Shown here piece after piece: positions 41,637 to 51,888 of a stretch of 64,000 nt of DNA. The stretch comes from Bradyrhizobium sp. PSBB068 (GTDB taxonomy: Bacteria; Pseudomonadota; Alphaproteobacteria; Rhizobiales; Xanthobacteraceae). Numbering within the stretch: the stretch's first letter is position 1; the number at the start of each line of letters is the position of its first letter. Under the pieces are notes generated by a model. The model saw nothing but the letters and a program-made list of their open reading frames with translations. It was not told the DNA's origin and made no database searches. A program made the position numbers and the translations under genes. The stretch spans positions 248,001 to 312,000 of the forward strand of contig CP069300.1 in NCBI GenBank assembly GCA_016839165.1, read 5' to 3'.

Positions 41637-42569
41637 CTAGCGGAACCTCCGCTCCCGCGCGGCGAGCAGGTCGCCCCGCGTGGCGCTGAAGCGGCATGTC
41701 TCGTGCTGCGGTCGGAAGCCGAGCCGGCGATAGATCTTCAGCGCGGGGGCATTGCGGCTCGAGACGTTGAGCCAGCAGGGATGCTCGACCGAGACGTCAT
41801 GCGCGCTGAGTACGCGGTAGACCAGGAGTTGGCCGAGCCCGCGTCCCTGCCGCGCCGGGTCGACGGCGACCGACTCGATCCACATCGAGTTCCGCTCCGG
41901 CTCGGTCAGGCAGTAGCCCGACATCTGTCCGTCTTCCGACGCGATCCAGACCTCGGTCTCGGTCAGGACCTGCGCCATCTCCTCCGGCGAGTACAGGCGG
42001 AAGGCGGCGTCCGAGGCATAGGCGGCGTTGTGGATGCGCGCGACCTCGGCCGCGCAGGCGGTCACGTCGCTGACCTGTTCGATGGTGGCGCGGGCCGCCG
42101 CGAGGGTGCGCGCCGGCTGCAATGGCTCGACGCATTTCATCCCGATCTCGGACTCGAGATGAACAAACCCGAAAGCGGAGACGAAGGCCATTCCGGCCGG
42201 CCAGTCACTGCTCACCAATGTTTGCACGATCAGGTCGGGATCGGTCTCGATTGCGATGATGTCGTCGAACAGGGCCAGACCAATCCGGCGCCGCCGCATC
42301 TCGGGCGCCACGACGATCTTGAGGAACCGGGACTGATGCGCGCCCTGATCGCGCAACGAGGATTCGGCGAGACCGACCAGTCGGCCATTTCGCTCGGCAA
42401 CACGGAAGTCGCGCCCGCCACGGTTCTGCGGCAGTTTCAGGAACTGGTCCCACTGCGGCAGCGCAACAGGGCCCAGCCGCGGTTCCACCACAGCTGCCTT
42501 TGCGTAGAGTTCGACCACCGCTTCCGCATCAGCCTCTCGAAGCGGCCGGATGGTGATGCCGTCATCCAT
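41637..42569 (-). CDS. GNAT acetyltransferase with two GNAT domains
   Basis: A 310-aa protein. The N-terminal GNAT domain (residues about 5-130) has FLKIVVAPEMRRRRIGLALF; the C-terminal one (about 165-300) has SVAVDPARQGRGLGQLLV with the acetyl-CoA loop QGRGLG, and NAPALKIYRRLGFRP. ATG at 42569 preferred over an upstream TTG. It is convergent with the aminopeptidase gene. The acceptor is unknown; two-domain GNATs include mycothiol synthase-like and antibiotic-modifying types. Confidence 0.87.
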   Translation of the reverse strand: MDDGITIRPLREADAEAVVELYAKAAVVEPRLGPVALPQWDQFLKLPQNRGGRDFRVAERNGRLVGLAESSLRDQGAHQSRFLKIVVAPEMRRRRIGLALFDDIIAIETDPDLIVQTLVSSDWPAGMAFVSAFGFVHLESEIGMKCVEPLQPARTLAAARATIEQVSDVTACAAEVARIHNAAYASDAAFRLYSPEEMAQVLTETEVWIASEDGQMSGYCLTEPERNSMWIESVAVDPARQGRGLGQLLVYRVLSAHDVSVEHPCWLNVSSRNAPALKIYRRLGFRPQHETCRFSATRGDLLAARERRFR

Positions 42570-42580
42570 GAGTCGCAAGT

Positions 42581-43630
42581 TTACCCGATGTCGAGCCGAT
42601 AGACATCCTTTGCCGTATTCAAGAACAACGCCGTCTTCTCGACTTCGCTATATTGTGATGCAAGCCGTTTAAAGGTGTTGAAGATCACCTGATAGCTGCA
42701 CTGTCCCTTGTCAGGTGGGAAGTTGCTCTCGAACATGCAACGGTTCGGCCCGAACGCCTCGATGCAGGTCTCCACATAAGGCCGCCAGGCGGCGGCGAGT
42801 TCCTCGGACGAGGGCGGCCGGGGGCGAAGGTGGAAGTCGTAGCCCAGCAGGCACATCGCCAGCCCGCCGAGCTTGACCACGACGTTCTGGCACCGGGCGA
42901 TCTCCTGGATCGAGGCCCTCCAGACCGGAAAGGTCTCCTCGCGCTTGCCGGCGAAGCGGCCGGTGCCGACCGGCCCGCCGCAATGGTCGAGCACGATCCG
43001 GGTGTCGGGAAAGGCGCGGGCAAGGTCGGTGAGCTCGCCGATCTGCGGGTGGAACAACCAGGCGTCGAAGCTGAGGCCGAGCGGCGCCAGGCACGCGAAC
43101 CCCCTACGAAAGGTGGAATCCAGCAGAATGCCCTTCGGCCGGTTCGCATACATGTGCGCGACATTCGGATCCTCGTCCCAGGCCGAGGAGTGGCGGATGC
43201 CGCGGAACCGGCCGTTGCCGGCGGCAATCTCCGCCTCCAGCACCGCCCTGGCCTGGTCGCCGATCAGGAGGTTAACATGGCTGACGATGCCGGCGCAGAT
43301 CGCCGCCCTGCCGTAGCCGCCGCTCGCCGCCATCGCCGCGACGCCGTTGGCGAACTCGACCTCGCCGACCGGGCGGAATGCCTCCGGCCCGTCGGCGCGA
43401 TACATCGACCGGCAGTCGACATAGACGGTGGCGACGATGTTGTGGCCCGAGGCGATGTCGTCGCGCATCTCCTCGATCAGATAGCGCAAGCCTCCGCGAT
43501 CCCAGAGATGGTGGTGCGGGTCGACGATCGGCCTGTCGGGATCGATGATCGCCTCGGTGTACTGGGCGAGCCAGTCTTCGCGCGGATTGGCATAGAGCCC
43601 GCTGGCAGAGGCGGGCAGGGTGCTGGCCAT
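42581..43630 (-). CDS. Amidohydrolase-2 family metal-dependent hydrolase
   Basis: A 349-aa TIM-barrel protein of the PF04909 type, related to lactonases and decarboxylases. The N-terminal metal motif reads VDPHHHLWDRGGLRYL, a histidine is in GIRHSSAWDED, HP in WLFHPQIGEL, the barrel histidine in IVLDHCGGPVG, and the aspartate region in MFESNFPPDK. Members hydrolyse 2-pyrone-4,6-dicarboxylate, sugar lactones or similar rings. It lies 46 bp after the broken MBL-fold gene on the same strand. Confidence 0.9.
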   Translation of the reverse strand: MASTLPASASGLYANPREDWLAQYTEAIIDPDRPIVDPHHHLWDRGGLRYLIEEMRDDIASGHNIVATVYVDCRSMYRADGPEAFRPVGEVEFANGVAAMAASGGYGRAAICAGIVSHVNLLIGDQARAVLEAEIAAGNGRFRGIRHSSAWDEDPNVAHMYANRPKGILLDSTFRRGFACLAPLGLSFDAWLFHPQIGELTDLARAFPDTRIVLDHCGGPVGTGRFAGKREETFPVWRASIQEIARCQNVVVKLGGLAMCLLGYDFHLRPRPPSSEELAAAWRPYVETCIEAFGPNRCMFESNFPPDKGQCSYQVIFNTFKRLASQYSEVEKTALFLNTAKDVYRLDIG

Positions 43631-43676
43631 GGATTTTTCACTCCCGTTTGGTTTTGCTTCTTCTTGAACAGAGACC

Positions 43677-44495
43677 TTACACGCCGTCGAGGATGATGAC
43701 AGTCGGCGTCATGGGCAGCGTGTCGCGCGAGATCCTTAAAGTCCGCTCGCCGCCGCGGCGGTCGATCTCGAATTGCTGGCCGATCAGGTGCATGAACTCG
43801 TCGAGCGGGGTGGCGAAGCGGTGCATCGGCAGCACCACCGATGCCCGCAGCCGCTTGGTGATCGCGGAGATGCCGTCGAGTGACATCGTGTAGGTGCCGT
43901 CGATCGGCACCATCACGATGTCGAGCCGGCCGATCGCCGCGAACTGGCTGTCGTCGAGCTTGACGTGGAGGTGGCCCAGATGGCCGATGCAGAGGCCGGC
44001 GACCTCGAAGATGAAGATCGAGTTGCCGTCCTTGATCATCTCGCCGCCGGGGTCCTCACCCTAATAACGGCGGATGTCGGTCGTGACGTTGCGGATATAG
44101 ACGTCGCCGATGCGCTCGGCGTAATGCGCGGCCTGGCCGTTCTCGCCCCAGCCATGCAGCACGTGGGCGATCCTGGGATCGGGGAACAGCGTGTAATGCG
44201 TCGCATGGGCGCGGTTCATGGTCGCGACGTCGGGCAAGCGCCCGGTCTGGTAAACGCCGTTGTAGTCGGTCGCGATCCGGACGCCGCCGGGCGTGTCGAT
44301 ATAATAGGTCGAATGGCCGGCATAGGTGATCGCGACCTCGTCGGCTTTAGCCGCTGCGACGCGCCGATAATTCACCGGGACGGCGCGCGGCGGAGCATTG
44401 GCCATCGCCAGGCATTCGCTGCGCTGGGCGTCCTGCGCGAAGGCATGGACGGTCAATGATCCCAGCAAGACGAGCGCGGCAAGCAATCTCAGCAT
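43677..44495 (-). pseudogene. MBL-fold metallohydrolase split by an in-frame TAG
   Basis: A 273-codon frame with a signal peptide (LLAALVLLGSLTVHAFA), the MBL start ITYAGHSTYYIDTPGG and C-terminal DIVMVPIDGTYTMS and ASVVLPMHRF. Codon 145 (44061-44063) is TAG; the flanking sequence TTDIRRY and GEDPGGEMIKDGN reads on without a shift, so one base change broke it. Unless the codon is suppressed, a 144-aa fragment is made; a restart at the ATG at 44039 would give the C-terminal half without the core. Relatives are UlaG-like lactonases. Confidence 0.8.
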
Positions 44496-44669
44496 GAGCT
44501 GTTCCGTCTTCGGCGATATCGGCCGATACGAGACTATCGCGCAATTGGCTTGCCGTCATGATGAGGCCGGCGCATCGCTCCATGGCGCTGACTGCAACAC
44601 GATCCAGGCGATTCTTGCTCCGGGACGCGCTACCATGCCGCGCAGACATCGGAGATCAGGGAGTTCTGC

Positions 44670-45608
44670 GTGACCGACGTTGCCCCTACGCCGCGCGCGT
44701 CATCGACCAAGCGGCTCGAGCCATTGCGCCATGTCGACGCAGGCGTGCTCAACATCGCCTATTACGAGGCTGGTCCGGCCGACGGCCCCGCCGTGATGCT
44801 GCTGCACGGCTTTCCCTACGATATCCATTCCTTTGTCGACGTCGCGCCGATCCTGGTCGGGCAGGGCTGCCGGGTCATCGTGCCGTATCTGCGCGGCTAC
44901 GGACCGACACTGTTCCGCGACAAGGCAACGCCGCGCTCGGGCGAGCAGGCCGCGGTCGGCGCCGACCTGATGGCGCTGATGGATGCGCTCGGCATCGAGC
45001 GTGCGGTATTCGCCGGCTATGACTGGGGCGGCCGTGCCGCATCGATCGGCGCCGCGCTGTGGCCGCAACGCTGTAGCGGACTGGTCTGCACCAACGGCTA
45101 CATGATCCAGGACATCGCGCACGCAATGCAGCCGGCGCCGCCGGAGCGCGAAGTGCCGCTCTGGTATCAGTATTATTTCCAGCTCGAGCGCGGCCGGGCG
45201 GGGCTTGCCGCGAACCGGCGCGGCATCGCAAGGATCCTGTGGTCGCAATGGTCCCCGACCTGGACGTTCGACGAGGCCTGCTTCGAGCGGACGGCAGTGG
45301 CGTTCGACAACCCTGATTATGTCGACGTCGTGATCCATAGCTATCGGCATCGCTACGGCGTTGTCGAAGGCGACCCGCAATATGCCGCTGTGCAGCGGCG
45401 GCTCGACGCCTTGCCTGTGATCACGGTCCCAGCCATCTCGCTCGACGGCGCCGATGATGGCGTGACGTACGTGAGCGACGGCAGCCGCACCGCGGCAAAA
45501 TACACAAGCCGCCTGGCCTATCGCGTGATTCCGGGCGCCGGCCACAATGTCCCGCAAGAGGCGCCGGAGGCATTTGCCGCGGCGGTAATCGAGGTGATGA
45601 GGGCCTAA
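44670..45608 (+). CDS. Alpha/beta hydrolase (epoxide hydrolase/dehalogenase-like)
   Basis: A 312-aa alpha/beta-fold enzyme. The oxyanion region is LLHGFPYDIHSF, the nucleophile elbow AGYDWGGRAA has aspartate (about residue 117) as in epoxide hydrolases and haloalkane dehalogenases, and the catalytic histidine is in GAGHNVPQEAPEAF. A Trp/Tyr-rich cap lies between. GGGAG precedes the GTG start at 44670. No clear operon partner. Confidence 0.87.
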   Translation: MTDVAPTPRASSTKRLEPLRHVDAGVLNIAYYEAGPADGPAVMLLHGFPYDIHSFVDVAPILVGQGCRVIVPYLRGYGPTLFRDKATPRSGEQAAVGADLMALMDALGIERAVFAGYDWGGRAASIGAALWPQRCSGLVCTNGYMIQDIAHAMQPAPPEREVPLWYQYYFQLERGRAGLAANRRGIARILWSQWSPTWTFDEACFERTAVAFDNPDYVDVVIHSYRHRYGVVEGDPQYAAVQRRLDALPVITVPAISLDGADDGVTYVSDGSRTAAKYTSRLAYRVIPGAGHNVPQEAPEAFAAAVIEVMRA

Positions 45609-45616
45609 CCTCGGTC

Positions 45617-47137
45617 TCACGCCTGTCGCGGGCTGATCTTCCAGGCGATGGCGAGCGTCAACAGCGTCAGAATGCCGCTGGCGAGCGCGACCACCGGGAT
45701 CGTCAGGGCCAGCGCCGCGGTCGCGGCCCAGCCGATCGAGGAGAAGGCTTCGGCGAAGGTCGCGATGCGGGAGGAGGTCTGGCGCCGGCGGAACTGGCTG
45801 CGCTTGGCCTGCGCGCGGAACCAGAGCTGGACCGCGGCGGCGGATGCGGTCGCGATGATGATCGCGATCGCCGTGACCACGGCCTGCCCTGGCGAGGCGA
45901 AGGCCAGTGCGGCCACCAGCGGCGCGAACACGACGGCGATGGCGATCAGGACGACCTCGACCTTGGCGCGGGTCACGCGTGACGGCGGCAGCGGCGCGGT
46001 CGCCACCAGATCGGGCGCGTCCTCGCCCGAGATGGTCAGCCACGCGAGCCCGCCGGCGAGTTGGCCCGCGGCCATCACCACGACCGGCGTGATCAGCACG
46101 ATCGCGGTCGACGTGCCGGAGAAGCTTCGCCACAGCATCAGCGCCGGCGGCAGCAGATAGAGCATCTGCATCAGGCTCTGCGACAGTAGCCACGGGTCGC
46201 GGCGCAGCAGCAGGAACTCCTTTCGGCGCAGCGCCTGCTGCCGCGAGCCGGGCCGGAACGTGCGGGCACGGCCCTGTGCGACCGCAGCCGGATTGGCGGC
46301 AACGCGGGCGACCGTGTCGGCAAACCGCGGCGCGAACGCCGCCATCACGGCGCCGAGCAGCACGAGGCTTGCTGCGAGCAGCAGCAGCATGATTTCGCGA
46401 TCGCCGAGCGCTGCGCGCGCCGGCCACCAGAGCGGGCTATCGGGGGCAGGGGCGATACGTGCCGCGGTATCCGAGGTCAGGAAAGCAAAGCGCGACAGCG
46501 TGCCGTAGGACAGCACGGCGACGACCTGCAGGGCGATGACGAACCCGGCGCCGATCACGGCGGAGACGATCTGCGCCACCAGCCGCGTCCGGCTCGGCCC
46601 GATCACGCGAAACAGCAACGCGGTGACGGCGATCGCCGCGGCAGCCGCCGATAGCCCGATCGCAAGGACGACGCCGAAACCGGCGAGCCAGCGCGCGCCG
46701 CCGAGATAGACCAGCACGTCGATGAACGGCGTCGACAGCAAGAGCGCCATGCTGCTCACCGTCAGCGCGATCGCGGCAATCCGGATCGAGAAGATGTTGG
46801 TGAGCTTGGCCGGCGACGACATGATCAGATCGAGATCGGCACGGGCATAGAATACCCGCGTCACCGACTCGATCGCCTGCGAAAGCATCAGCGCCCAGGA
46901 CAGGAAGATCGTCGCGGTCAGCACGATCAGCGAGGACGGATCGAGCGGAAACCGCAAGTCGACATAGCGGGCGACCACGGCATAGGCCGGCAGATGCAGG
47001 ATCGCCGCGAAGACCAACAGGCCGATCACGGCGTGATTGCGCCGCCGCCGGCCGCCGGTCATCATCGCCAGCCATTCGCGCCAGGCCAGGCGGAATTCGT
47101 GGCGGGCGAACCAGGTGAGATGGGCGGTCGAGCTCAC
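45617..47137 (-). CDS. ABC-2-type transporter permease
   Basis: A 506-aa inner-membrane protein with about 12 hydrophobic segments, carrying RRRNHAVIGLLVFAAIL near the N-terminus and LRRKEFLLLRRDPWLLSQSLMQ in the middle, a pattern of ABC exporter permeases with a doubled membrane unit. The GTG start overlaps the stop of the ATPase gene (GTGA). Cargo unknown. Confidence 0.82.
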   Translation of the reverse strand: MSSTAHLTWFARHEFRLAWREWLAMMTGGRRRRNHAVIGLLVFAAILHLPAYAVVARYVDLRFPLDPSSLIVLTATIFLSWALMLSQAIESVTRVFYARADLDLIMSSPAKLTNIFSIRIAAIALTVSSMALLLSTPFIDVLVYLGGARWLAGFGVVLAIGLSAAAAAIAVTALLFRVIGPSRTRLVAQIVSAVIGAGFVIALQVVAVLSYGTLSRFAFLTSDTAARIAPAPDSPLWWPARAALGDREIMLLLLAASLVLLGAVMAAFAPRFADTVARVAANPAAVAQGRARTFRPGSRQQALRRKEFLLLRRDPWLLSQSLMQMLYLLPPALMLWRSFSGTSTAIVLITPVVVMAAGQLAGGLAWLTISGEDAPDLVATAPLPPSRVTRAKVEVVLIAIAVVFAPLVAALAFASPGQAVVTAIAIIIATASAAAVQLWFRAQAKRSQFRRRQTSSRIATFAEAFSSIGWAATAALALTIPVVALASGILTLLTLAIAWKISPRQA

Positions 47138-47886
47138 GCGGCCGCCGCTTCGGTATCGACCAGCGCGATGAACATGTCTTCGAGCGTGGTGTCGTTGCGG
47201 CCGTTCTGCTCGCGCAACTCGGCAAGCGTGCCCTCGGCGATCAGCCTGCCGGCCGCGATCACGCCGATCCGGTCGGCCATGCGTTCGGCGACTTCGAGAA
47301 TATGGGTCGTCATGATCACGGTGCAGCCGGCCCGGACGCGCTCCTGCAGCAGCCCCTTGACGTGACGCGCCGACAGCGCGTCGAGGCCGGTCAGCGGTTC
47401 ATCGAGAATGATTAGGCGGGGGTCGTGCACCAGCGCGCCGGCGAGCGCCACCTTCTGGCGCATGCCCTTGGAGAAGCCTTCGCAGCGCTCGTTCAGATGC
47501 GGCTCGAGCCCGAGCGAGATCAGGAGATTGCGTGCCGACTTCTCCGAGGTGCGGGGATCGATGCCCCACAGGCCGGCGACGAATTCGAGGTATTCCAGCG
47601 GCGTCAGCTTGTCGTAGATCATCGGCTCGTCGGACACCCAGGCCATGATCTGCTTGGCGGCGACCGGATCGGCCAACGCATCGATGCCCAAAATCGACAC
47701 TGAGCCGGCATCGGGCCGCAATAGCCCGGCCACCATGCGCAGCGTTGTGGTCTTGCCGGCGCCGTTCGGCCCGAGCAGCGCATAGAACTCGCCGACACGG
47801 ATGGTGAGATCGAGCGCGTCGACCGCCGGGCGATCAAAACGCTTGGTTAACCCTCGCACGGCCAGTGCGGACAGTTGCGACGTCAT
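47134..47886 (-). CDS. ABC-2-type transporter ATP-binding protein
   Basis: A 250-aa ABC ATPase: Walker A GPNGAGKTT, signature GFSKGMRQKV (a variant LSGGQ), Walker B LIILDEPLTGLD, H-loop MTTHILEVAE. The DrrA/CcmA-like C-terminus is short. ATG at 47886 starts MTSQLSALAVRG; the open frame upstream is not conserved-looking. Coupled to the permease gene that follows. Confidence 0.9.
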   Translation of the reverse strand: MTSQLSALAVRGLTKRFDRPAVDALDLTIRVGEFYALLGPNGAGKTTTLRMVAGLLRPDAGSVSILGIDALADPVAAKQIMAWVSDEPMIYDKLTPLEYLEFVAGLWGIDPRTSEKSARNLLISLGLEPHLNERCEGFSKGMRQKVALAGALVHDPRLIILDEPLTGLDALSARHVKGLLQERVRAGCTVIMTTHILEVAERMADRIGVIAAGRLIAEGTLAELREQNGRNDTTLEDMFIALVDTEAAAA

Positions 47887-48176
47887 TGTGTGGCGATCCC
47901 GGATTTCGCTCGTCGGTTGCGCAACTTGGACAAAAACCGTTTCGGTGCAGTGAATCGCACGGGGCAAATCGCAGGCGATATCCGTATTACTCCGTGCTGC
48001 GGCATACCTCCGCAAATGTGATGATACAGCGGGATCAGGGGTTTGTTGACAGGGATCGGGCCATTTGGCTCAATCCGGGCGGACGTAGGTGGCTTTCAGC
48101 GCTTCCGACACAAGGGCGTGAAGGCGGGATGCAACGAGCGATCGGATAAGAATCGCCGGGCATCGGGGAGGGAACG

Positions 48177-49052
48177 ATGCTGGACTTCGTTCAGCAGCTC
48201 GTCAGCGGCATCGCGCTCGGCTGCGTTTACGGCCTGATCGCGCTCGGCTTCGTGCTGGTCTACAAAGCGACCGAAGTCGTCAATTTCGCGCAAGGCGATT
48301 TGATGATGCTGGGCGGCTTTTTCGCCTTCACTTTCATCGGCATGCTCGGGCTGAATTACTGGGTCGGCTTCGCCGGCGCGGTGATTTGCATGGCGCTGTT
48401 CGGCATGCTGGCCGAGCGGCTCGTGGTGCGGCCGATCCTCGGCTATCCGCAATTCTCCATCATCATGGCGACGATCGGGCTCGGCTATTTCCTGCGCTCG
48501 GTCGCCGGCATGATCTGGGGCACCGACGACTTCAAGATCGAGACGCCGTTCAGCCAGGGCGTGTTGCGGATCGGCAGCCTGGTGCTCGCCTACGACAAAT
48601 TGTCGGTGATCGCGGCGACCATCATCCTGTGCGCGCTGCTCTATCTGTTCTTCAATCGCACCACGCTCGGCACCGCGATGCGCGCCAGCTCCGAGAACAT
48701 GCTGGCTGCCTATTACATGGGCATCCCGGTCAAGCGCGTGGTCTCGATCGTCTGGGCGATCTCGGCGGCGGTGGCAACCTGCGCCGGCGTGCTGCTGGCG
48801 CCGATCACCTTCATCCATTCCAATGTCGGCCTGGTGCTGGGACTGAAGGCGTTTCCGGCCGCGGTGCTCGGCGGCTTCGGCTCGATCCCGGGCGCGGTGG
48901 TCGGCGGCGTCCTGATCGGCGTGATCGAGAGCATGGCCGGCTTCTATTTGCCGCAAGGATGGAAGGACGTCGCGCCCTATATCGTGCTGCTCGCGGTGCT
49001 GCTGCTCAAGCCCGAAGGCCTGTTCGGCCTTCACGTCCGAAAAAAGGTTTGA
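48177..49052 (+). CDS. Branched-chain-type ABC transporter permease (LivH-like)
   Basis: A 291-aa inner-membrane permease of the HAAT family with family landmarks GCVYGLIALGFVLVYKATEVVNFAQGD near the N-terminus and GLKAFPAAVLGGFGSIPGAV (coupling region) near the C-terminus. GGGAGGGAACG precedes the ATG. First gene of a six-gene plus-strand operon (LivH, LivM, LivG, LivF, acyl-CoA ligase, binding protein). The 290 bp upstream (47887-48176) separates it from the divergent exporter pair. Confidence 0.93.
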   Translation: MLDFVQQLVSGIALGCVYGLIALGFVLVYKATEVVNFAQGDLMMLGGFFAFTFIGMLGLNYWVGFAGAVICMALFGMLAERLVVRPILGYPQFSIIMATIGLGYFLRSVAGMIWGTDDFKIETPFSQGVLRIGSLVLAYDKLSVIAATIILCALLYLFFNRTTLGTAMRASSENMLAAYYMGIPVKRVVSIVWAISAAVATCAGVLLAPITFIHSNVGLVLGLKAFPAAVLGGFGSIPGAVVGGVLIGVIESMAGFYLPQGWKDVAPYIVLLAVLLLKPEGLFGLHVRKKV

Positions 49053-49062
49053 GGAGCGACAT

Positions 49063-50214
49063 ATGCGGTTTCTCTTCAAGACCGATTACGAAGACGACAT
49101 CAGGCTGTTGCCGCATTCCGGCTACGTCTATTCCTACGGCCTGCTGCTCGCGGTGCTGCTGATCGCGCCCTACGTGCTGTCGAGCTATCTGATGAGCCAG
49201 CTGGTCTTCGTCTGCATCTATGCGACCGTCGGCGTCGGGCTGATGATCCTGACCGGCTTTACCGGACAGGCCTCGCTCGGCCACGCCGCCTTCCTGGCGA
49301 TCGGCGCCTACACCGCGGCCTATCTGCAGCAGTTCAACGTGCCGTTTCCGGTCTACTTCCTCGCCGCGGGGCTGTTGACCGGCGTCGTCGGCGCACTGGT
49401 CGGATTTCCGGCGCTGCGGCTGCAGGGCATCTATCTGGTGATCGCCACGATCTCGTTTGCCTTCATCGTCGAGGAAATCCTGGCGCGCTGGGAAAGCGTG
49501 ACCAACGGCAATGAGGGCATGCGGATCAAGGCCATGCAACTGCTCGGCACCACGGTGTCGCGCGACGGCCCGACCTTCTATTATATCTGCCTTGCGGTGC
49601 TGGTGCTGACCATCGTCGGCACGCTCAATCTGCTGCGCTCCCCGACCGGACGGGCCTTTGTCGCGATCCGCGACAGCGAGACCGCAGCGCGCAGCATGGG
49701 CATCAATGTCGCGCTCTACAAGGTGAAGTCGTTCGCGATCTCGGCTGGTATCACCGGCTTGGCCGGCGTGCTGTTCGCGCACAAGCTGTCCTTCATCTCG
49801 CCTGAGATGTTCACCTTGCAGCTCTCGATCGAGTTCATCATCGTGATCCTGATCGGCGGCACCTTCAGCCTGCACGGCGCGGTGCTGGGCGCGATCTTCC
49901 TGGTCATGATCGATCCGTTCCTGACCTACCTGAAGGACGACATGCCCAGCGTGATCGCTGGCACCGCGGCCGCACTGGGCGCGGGCACGGAGCGCGCCGG
50001 CCGCATCCAGGATGCGGTCGCAGCCTTCGCCTCGGCAAACGGGCTGAAGGGCGCGATCTACGGCATCATCATCGTGGTGTTCGTGCTGTTTGAACCCCTC
50101 GGGCTCTACGGCCGCTGGCTCAAGATCAAACTCTTCTTCCAGCTCTTCCCGCTGTACAAGCGCGCCACCTTCAAGCGGCAGAAGATCTATGTGAAATCGG
50201 AGCGGAACCGATGA
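49063..50214 (+). CDS. Branched-chain-type ABC transporter permease (LivM-like)
   Basis: A 383-aa permease with the family pattern GLMILTGFTGQASLGHAAFLAIGAY and SAGITGLAGVLFAH. About 45 residues more than small LivM forms, with a C-terminal insertion (DMPSVIAGTAAALGAGTERAG) before the last TM helix. Its stop overlaps the LivG start (ATGA). Confidence 0.93.
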   Translation: MRFLFKTDYEDDIRLLPHSGYVYSYGLLLAVLLIAPYVLSSYLMSQLVFVCIYATVGVGLMILTGFTGQASLGHAAFLAIGAYTAAYLQQFNVPFPVYFLAAGLLTGVVGALVGFPALRLQGIYLVIATISFAFIVEEILARWESVTNGNEGMRIKAMQLLGTTVSRDGPTFYYICLAVLVLTIVGTLNLLRSPTGRAFVAIRDSETAARSMGINVALYKVKSFAISAGITGLAGVLFAHKLSFISPEMFTLQLSIEFIIVILIGGTFSLHGAVLGAIFLVMIDPFLTYLKDDMPSVIAGTAAALGAGTERAGRIQDAVAAFASANGLKGAIYGIIIVVFVLFEPLGLYGRWLKIKLFFQLFPLYKRATFKRQKIYVKSERNR

Positions 50215-50969
50215 GCTATTTCCGCGCCGAGAACCTGTCGTTGCATTTCGGCGGCCTCAAGGCGGTCGATGCCGTCAGCTTCGCGGTCGAGAAGGGCGAG
50301 ATCCTCTCGATCATCGGGCCGAACGGCGCCGGCAAGAGCTCGATCTTCAACCTGATCTCGCGCATCTACCCGCCGACCTCGGGCCGGATCTTCTTCGAGG
50401 ATCAGGACATCACCCAGCAGCCGGCCTACGATATCGCGAAACTCGGCATCGCGCGCACCTTCCAGAACATCGAACTGTTCGAGAACGCGACCGTGCTGAG
50501 CAATCTCCTGGTCGGCCGGCATCGCCATTCGACCACCCGGCTCTGGCAGGAGCTGCTATTCCTGCCGAGCGTCCGCGCCGGCGAGAAGGCGCATCGCCGC
50601 CGGGTCGAGCAGGTGATCGAATTCCTCGACCTCGAGCCTTACCGCGACAAGCTGATTTCGGGCCTGCCTTACGGCGTGCGCAAGGTGATCGAGTTGGCGC
50701 GCGCGCTGTGCTCGGAGCCGAAGCTGATCCTGCTCGACGAGCCGTCGTCAGGCCTCAATGTCGAGGAGACCGACGACATGTCGTTCTGGATCCGCGACAT
50801 GAAGAGCGAGCTCGGCATCACCGTGCTGATGGTCGAGCACGACATGACACTGGTCAACCGGGTCTCCGATCGCGTCATTGCGCTGAATTACGGCCGCGTG
50901 CTGGCGATGGGCTCGCCGTCCGAGGTGCAGCACCATCCCGACGTCGTCGCAGCCTATCTCGGCGCATGA
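50211..50969 (+). CDS. Branched-chain-type ABC transporter ATPase (LivG-like)
   Basis: A 252-aa ABC ATPase: Walker [11 protein letters not shown]-loop [10 protein letters not shown], Walker [14 protein letters not shown]-loop MVEHDM. The signature reads [15 protein letters not shown], typical for LivG. Co-translated with LivM and followed after 10 bp by LivF. Confidence 0.93.
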   Translation: MSYFRAENLSLHFGGLKAVDAVSFAVEKGEILSIIGPNGAGKSSIFNLISRIYPPTSGRIFFEDQDITQQPAYDIAKLGIARTFQNIELFENATVLSNLLVGRHRHSTTRLWQELLFLPSVRAGEKAHRRRVEQVIEFLDLEPYRDKLISGLPYGVRKVIELARALCSEPKLILLDEPSSGLNVEETDDMSFWIRDMKSELGITVLMVEHDMTLVNRVSDRVIALNYGRVLAMGSPSEVQHHPDVVAAYLGA

Positions 50970-50979
50970 GGATGATGCC

Positions 50980-51759
<780 letters not shown>

Positions 51760-51888
51760 GGAGGTTTGGTGCTGACTAAAGTTGGTTTGGCACTGAGAGC
51801 GAGTCGGAGTTAGATTTCAGGCCTGTTTCGCGAACAAGACCGGCAACAAGGCCGGCGCGTGAGACGGGCGGCAGAGGAGGGAGCGCGC

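Noticed and set aside
44700..46427. 575-codon minus frame through the hydrolase and permease genes
   Set aside because: Same antisense composition; crosses two convincing genes.
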